The position numbers and the translations under genes were made by a program. A DNA stretch of 64,000 nucleotides from Liolophura sinensis (lineage: Eukaryota > Mollusca > Polyplacophora > Chitonida > Chitonidae): NCBI RefSeq assembly GCF_032854445.1, contig NC_088295.1, positions 94,233,805-94,297,804 on the forward strand. Reading direction: 5' to 3'. Shown one piece after another: positions 62,201 to 64,000 of this stretch; the stretch's first letter is position 1, and each line of letters starts with the position of its first letter. The notes beneath the pieces were generated by a model, which ran no database searches, had not been told where the DNA came from, and was given only the letters and a program-made list of their open reading frames with translations.

Positions 62201-62819
62201 TTAGCAACCGGACAAAGCCGACTAGCTTCTGGCACGAGCGAGATTACAGATCACGGTCTATCGTACTGATAAATAAGTCAGAACCAATGTGTTTGAATGG
62301 GAAAAAATTCGACTAAGGTCTGGTGCGAGCAAGAATATAGTTCATGGTCTATCTGACTGATAAATAGATCTGCCACGGTGTTTGCAACCGGAAAAATCCG
62401 TCTAGCTTCTGTTACGAGCGAGATTAAAGCTCATGGTCTTCCTTACTGATAAAGATCTGCGCCAGGGTGTTTGGAAAAGGAAAAATCCGTCTAGCTTCCG
62501 TTACGAGCGAGATTACAGCTCACGGTATCGTCAGCATTCTTATCCCCTATGGATGACCTTCTTTTGCCAAGGTAAGTAATTCATACAGTATACACTGACG
62601 AAAGACTTACCCCAGCGCGCCCTGCTCCCAGACAATCAAAGACGCCGTCTCCGTTCAGGTCCGCGTTACAGTTGAGGGCAAACACCTCGTGAGGAGCGTA
62701 GTGCCTCCAAAGCTCACGCCCAGTGAGGCCTTCTAACGCCAGCAAGCCGCCATGACAAGGTTTCGTGCCGTTGAAGTAAATATCACAGACAATGTCGGGG
62801 ATGTTGTAGCCATCCGCCC
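53122..62819 (-). CDS. FAM234-like FG-GAP beta-propeller protein, N-terminus missing
   Basis: Eleven coding exons on the minus strand: 62819-62611, 61804-61633, 61165-60939, 60699-60518, 60044-59948, 59695-59512, 59018-58893, 57302-57151, 56752-55981, 54659-54503, 53299-53122; 817 codons before the stop, every phase closes. Four FG-GAP-type calcium-loop motifs are visible: DLNGDGVFD, DLDGDDVID, DLTGDGVKD and FYNNDSVPD. They alternate with blades of the type LLALEGLTGRELW, LLILSGRTGKVLKW and TTVLDGRTGESLL. Several N-glycosylation sequons suggest an extracellular or luminal propeller. The propeller is followed by a basic, Ser/Gly-rich extension with two furin-like sites (RRKR, RKKR) and a Cys-containing tail. 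FAM234 proteins are type II membrane proteins of unclear function; the match rests on propeller style and is tentative. The first exon(s), expected to carry the start and any membrane segment, were not found. Confidence 0.8.
53361..53612 (+). mobile_element. SINE family 2, full-length copy
   Basis: The tRNA-like head has TAGCACGCCAGCACGGCAC and a perfect B-box match (GTTCAAGTC, 53433-53441). The body has AAGGTCTGCAAGCAACATGC; the 3' end has ATATTCTTGAGTACGGCGTA and ACACCAATCAA. It is flanked by AATACAACAAC at 53350-53360 and 53619-53629, a likely target-site duplication. Confidence 0.9.
53612..54245 (+). repeat. 29-bp minisatellite in FAM234-like last intron
   Basis: About 20 units with core AACACGTCCACACAGTGTAA, followed by TGATAATAC. 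Irregular at the left, near perfect at 54000-54240. Sense (minus) strand is T/G-rich. Confidence 0.95.
54503..54659 (-). CDS. FAM234-like exon
   Basis: Acceptor TCCCGTACAAG, donor CTACAG|GTAACC. Encodes HYYGMDHDAYEHAITDECLE, ESKHQLPNEGTYESQTSYNP and YNVHMGQMTIY. Confidence 0.8.
55494..55672 (-). mobile_element. SINE family 2 copy, minus orientation
   Basis: On the minus strand: GTGAGTTCAAGGCCAGTTCA, CATGCTGGCTTCCTCTACGG, AGCATGCGGACGGTCTTGGG and GTGCTGGCCGCCGTCATATA. The head is partial. Confidence 0.85.
55981..56752 (-). CDS. FAM234-like large exon (basic extension)
   Basis: Acceptor TTGTTTAG, donor GTGAAGA|GTAGGT (chosen over the GT four bases on because only it keeps phase). Encodes 257 residues: an acidic/Tyr-rich start, a Gly/Ser/Arg-rich middle, RRKR at 56374-56363, RKKR at 56215-56204, and FATYWFFPAKTQAILP near the end. 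Confidence 0.85.
57151..57302 (-). CDS. FAM234-like exon
   Basis: Acceptor TGCGGATTTCAG, donor CGCAAG|GTAAAT. Encodes DRKWVESSVWINTTQEALNF and VRDHPEHLHDYLAFSAKTQ. Its 3' splice site lies at the edge of the 52-bp array. Confidence 0.87.
57310..58310 (+). repeat. 52-bp minisatellite in FAM234-like intron
   Basis: About 19 units with core ACCAATGGAATAAGGGACCA, then a (CA)n run of varying length and AACAAAGTCAGCAACATC. It ends within about 10 bp of the exon at 57302. All frames in it are artefacts. Confidence 0.97.
58893..59018 (-). CDS. FAM234-like exon
   Basis: Acceptor CCTTTTTTCACAG, donor TCTCGG|GTGAGT. Encodes TNVHEQSRSDFCRLRFKTNG and FSKLYALTSRVPVPGKAIYV. Confidence 0.87.
59512..59695 (-). 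CDS. FAM234-like exon
   Basis: Acceptor TTGTTGTTTCAG, donor CAAAG|GTTAGT. Encodes TTVLDGRTGESLLEQTIKD and the FLYWIADCKEHEGEGG segment. Confidence 0.88.
59948..60044 (-). CDS. FAM234-like exon
   Basis: Acceptor TTGATATAACAG, donor GCAGAG|GTGAGA. Encodes TPAIGFYNNDSVPDFLVKYS and FGPGFPLYYHAE. Short, found by phase and homology style. Confidence 0.87.
60518..60699 (-). CDS. FAM234-like exon
   Basis: Acceptor TATGTGTCAG, donor TACAG|GTAAGC. Encodes AERIYKDEHKGVMTPPG, the DLTGDGVKDIVMAMFNST loop and GETHKYLWNYSFPMSESY. Confidence 0.9.
60939..61165 (-). CDS. FAM234-like exon
   Basis: Acceptor TGTTCTGCCAG, donor GCAGG|GTGAGG. Encodes LLILSGRTGKVLKWVGVPD, VVLFGTGGETHPGSLWYI and LYEGNMGR. Confidence 0.88.
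61633..61804 (-). CDS. FAM234-like exon
   Basis: Acceptor TTTCTGTCGCAG, donor CCAG|GTGAGC. Encodes VFQAVSGKEGRLLWNFG and the DLDGDDVIDILITHGG loop. Confidence 0.88.
61860..62530 (+). repeat. About 90-bp tandem repeat in the first recognised FAM234-like intron
   Basis: Seven diverged units, each with CACGAGCGAGATTACAGATC or a variant (near 61917, 62008, 62150, 62231, 62322, 62409, 62498) and TACTGATAAATAAGTC. One unit contains an inserted copy of coding sequence (62081-62140). Confidence 0.88.
62081..62140 (-). pseudogene. Captured fragment of the FAM234-like large exon
   Basis: It matches 56421-56492 of the coding exon. The last 26 bases of the plus strand (62115-62140) are identical to the exon, and a 12-base deletion lies inside. 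On the minus strand it reads YYQPTDRYEKDKVCTTHRKS against YYQPTDRYGKDTVYKRSRT and IHRKS in the exon. No clear splice sites flank it. Confidence 0.85.
62611..62819 (-). CDS. FAM234-like exon (first recognised)
   Basis: Acceptor CCGTCTGTCCACAG, donor CTGGG|GTAAGT. Encodes ADGYNIPDIVCDIYFNG, LLALEGLTGRELW and the DLNGDGVFD loop. It starts in phase 1, so an upstream exon is required. Confidence 0.85.
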
Positions 62820-62880
62820 CTGTGGACAGACGGAAAACAGTGGCGTATACAGTCAGATAGTGAACAACGTGGAGGGCCAT

Positions 62881-64000
62881 GCTAACACATCCATTACTAT
62901 AACTGGACTAATTAAGGACTAACAAACTGAATGTAACTATGTATGTCTATGTATGTCTAAGAACAAGATCAGAAAAATCAGAGGCTAAGTGTTCTGGAAC
63001 CAAATCCGGAGTTTTGTACACTAGCAATGAAACAGGAGTAAGTTAAAACCTTGGGAAATTGAATGTATTTTATCAAATTAGAGAACGGTCCATGTAATTG
63101 TTTTTGTATGTGGTGTGGACACAAAAAGTAACACATGAACCATGTAGACAAAGGCCAACGCTTGCCGTCTTCAAAGCTCATCGTATGTTTTTGATACCAT
63201 TTAAACCGGATTTTCCATAGGTTCGCCAAGCAAGAGAAAACGGTGCATATTTTTACAGAAATGTTCTGCATGTACTGTGCGTTTACAGATATCGCAGTAT
63301 TTGAGGCTGAATCTCTGTCTGAGAAAGCTGCCTGAGATAACCGCACAGATACAAAGGGATTCTTCTGGCCTCTCACCAGTTTCCTCAGCCCACCCATAAC
63401 CATGGCCGATTTCCTGTTAGTGCGTACAACACCGACGGACATAATCCAATTCTTTATAGTCTTAAATAATCTAACTAGGCATGGGAGGAATGCTCTACAT
63501 CTTTGATGCACTTCTATATTTGTTAGTTGTGTAAAAGCGCCAAACCAAACAGAGAATAGTACTGAAATGGCTTGATGCAGATCCGTGGATGTCCTTGACG
63601 CGCTGGATGCCTTTGACGGACGGAATGGATTCACCTAATGCGCTGCCAACATGTTTATTTTTGCACTCGACCTTGACAGTAATTGCACAATCTCAACTGC
63701 GGATTTTCATGGATATTACCGTCACTGCCGAGGACAAACCATTAAGTTTGCTTGATATTTGATTCCTGGGAATGCGGCTTACGAGGTTAAGTGTATACTT
63801 CCTTGCGTTCTTACAAGATTGTCTTCATGCACTCGGAAGCGGTAAGGATCAAGCTACAAGTACCTCCGTCATATGTGTTTCTTTCTGCATACATTTATAC
63901 GTATAGCGGCATTGGGAAGGATCGTACATAGGCTATGATTACAGCTGTCGTTTATTGCGAGGACTTATAGTGGCACCTCAAATGGCTTAGGTAAGATTTC
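62881..64000. other. Upstream of first recognised FAM234-like exon
   Basis: The missing 5' exon(s) and promoter of the FAM234-like gene should lie here or beyond the window. A 218-codon minus frame (63634-62978) is open but has no recognised domain. Nothing else can be assigned. Confidence 0.4.

Overview
The window is nuclear DNA from an animal, most likely a marine lophotrochozoan and probably a mollusc. The genes are intron-rich with GT-AG introns. The coding exons match animal protein families. Two tRNA-derived SINE families recur; from memory I associate their sequences with molluscan and related genomes, so the taxon is an inference, and lancelet or brachiopod is not excluded.

Four protein-coding genes alternate in strand. 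(1) SIAE, sialate O-acetylesterase, plus strand, about 204-11636. Only the 3' six coding exons lie inside the window. (2) DEDD, a death-effector-domain protein, minus strand, 23979-18666, complete in four exons (334 aa). (3) A POU class 2 (Oct-1/2 type) transcription factor, plus strand, 24387-48190, complete in a model of eight coding exons (640 aa). (4) A FAM234-like FG-GAP beta-propeller protein, minus strand, about 62819-53122, with eleven coding exons and the N-terminus missing. SIAE/DEDD and POU2/FAM234-like converge tail to tail. DEDD and POU2 are head to head, with 407 bp between their start codons. Exon joins were checked by reading phase: every junction in DEDD, POU2 and the FAM234-like gene closes without a frame break. 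The only damaged exon is in SIAE, around 4637-4792.

About 30 percent of the window (near 19 kb) is minisatellite. At least eleven arrays with unrelated units (28-90 bp) sit mostly inside introns of SIAE, POU2 and the FAM234-like gene. DEDD introns have none. Most long open reading frames in the window are artefacts of these arrays. The remaining non-coding sequence holds SINE copies and otherwise unremarkable intron or intergenic DNA.

The four genes are not an operon or pathway. SIAE deacetylates sialic acids, DEDD is an apoptosis/cell-cycle regulator, POU2 is a transcription factor, and the FAM234-like protein is probably a membrane or secreted propeller. The main points of interest are the DEDD-POU2 pairing, which mirrors linkage of their human paralogues; tandem repeats that grow out of 3' splice sites; a coding-exon fragment captured inside an intronic tandem repeat; and a sense-strand G+T bias of the intronic arrays.
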